Shown here: piece by piece, positions 5,500 to 5,800 of the stretch
How the letters are laid out: every line of letters starts with the position of its first letter
How positions within the stretch are numbered: position 1 is the stretch's first letter
Assembly (NCBI GenBank): GCA_028699715.1
Contig: JAQVUC010000081.1
Span: 1 to 5,800, forward strand
Direction of reading: 5' to 3'
Length of the DNA: 5,800 nucleotides
From: Anaerolineaceae bacterium
GTDB lineage: Bacteria; Chloroflexota; Anaerolineae; Anaerolineales; Anaerolineaceae
Made by a program: the position numbers and the translations under genes
The notes under the pieces: model-generated
What the model was told of the DNA's origin: nothing
Databases searched by the model: none
What the model saw: the letters and a program-made list of their open reading frames with translations, nothing else

Positions 5500-5800
5500 T
5501 CAATCGACCCTTCTGACAGGGTTTACCAAAGTCCCCAAACCGTCGATGTGAACATTTACCACGTCTCCATTGTTGAGGGGTCCAACCCCAGCGGGAGTCC
5601 CTGTTAGGATGACATCACCCGGCTCGAGCGTCATGATGGAACTGATGAAAACAAGCAGTTGCTCAGGTTTGAAAAGCATGTCCTTGGTCGAACCCATCTG
5701 CCGCAAGGCATTGTTAACATGGCAGCTGATCATGGCGTCGCTTGGGTCAAAATCGGTATCGATCCAGGGTCCCATGGGGCAAAAAGAGTCAAAACCTTTG
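5500..5800 (-). CDS. Fumarylacetoacetate hydrolase (FAH) family protein, C-terminal part
   Basis: The reading frame stays open to the right edge, so this is the C-terminal ~99 residues of a larger protein (family members are commonly 200-300 aa), and the Met at 5775 is internal. Codons before that Met read KGFDSFCP, which joins GPWIDTDFDP to give the family's KGFD..C/AP.GPWI block. Other hallmarks are TKDMLF, FISSIMTLEPGDVILTGTP and AGVGPLNNGDVV near the C-terminus. FAH enzymes are metal-dependent cytosolic hydrolases, decarboxylases or isomerases of acylpyruvate-type compounds (FAHD1-like oxaloacetate decarboxylase/acylpyruvase, or 2-hydroxyhepta-2,4-diene-1,7-dioate isomerase). Most metal-binding Glu/Asp residues lie outside the window, so the substrate cannot be assigned. 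It appears to be upstream in the same operon as the DUF503 gene, 7 nt away. Confidence 0.92.
   Translation of the reverse strand, partial: KGFDSFCPMGPWIDTDFDPSDAMISCHVNNALRQMGSTKDMLFKPEQLLVFISSIMTLEPGDVILTGTPAGVGPLNNGDVVNVHIDGLGTLVNPVRRVD

Overview
The window is a compact stretch of bacterial chromosome with moderate GC. Five protein genes and one tRNA gene lie on the minus strand. The 3' end of an RNA gene, read as tmRNA, comes in on the plus strand from the left edge. No mobile element, CRISPR array, prophage gene or gap longer than about 50 bp is visible. The form of the LigA motifs and the split radical SAM/DUF2344 pair would fit a Chloroflexota (Anaerolineae-like) genome, but that is a weak inference from memory of these families. 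Only 'bacterium, mesophilic composition' is secure.

Layout by position: bases 1-96 (+) are the end of ssrA, closed by a strong intrinsic terminator at 98-126. Bases 119-2140 (-) are ligA, the NAD+-dependent DNA ligase, which converges on ssrA so that the ssrA terminator U-tract falls inside the last codons of ligA. Bases 2172-2243 (-) are tRNA-Arg(CCG) with its own near-consensus promoter. Bases 2289-2690 (-) encode a HIT-family hydrolase, 2700-3341 (-) a DUF2344 (TIGR03936-type) protein, 3338-5188 (-) a B12-binding-fold radical SAM protein (TIGR03960-type), 5208-5492 (-) a DUF503 (YlxP-like) protein, and 5500 to beyond 5800 (-) the C-terminal part of a fumarylacetoacetate hydrolase family enzyme.

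The genes from the FAH enzyme to HIT are separated by 7, 19, -4 and 9 nt, so they look like one transcription unit read right to left. In direction of transcription they are FAH, DUF503, radical SAM, DUF2344, HIT. The radical SAM and DUF2344 genes share an ATGA stop/start overlap and are probably translationally coupled; this pair is widely conserved, and I know of no assigned reaction. A new promoter then starts tRNA-Arg, and ligA follows 31 nt after the tRNA with no room for a separate promoter between them, so ligA mRNA is probably released from a tRNA-mRNA precursor.

This is mostly core housekeeping DNA. I found no clear new defence or mobile system. The points worth a second look are the uncharacterised radical SAM/DUF2344 pair and its second Cys cluster, the tRNA-led ligA transcript, the overlapping ssrA/ligA ends, and the missing genomic CCA on both RNA genes.
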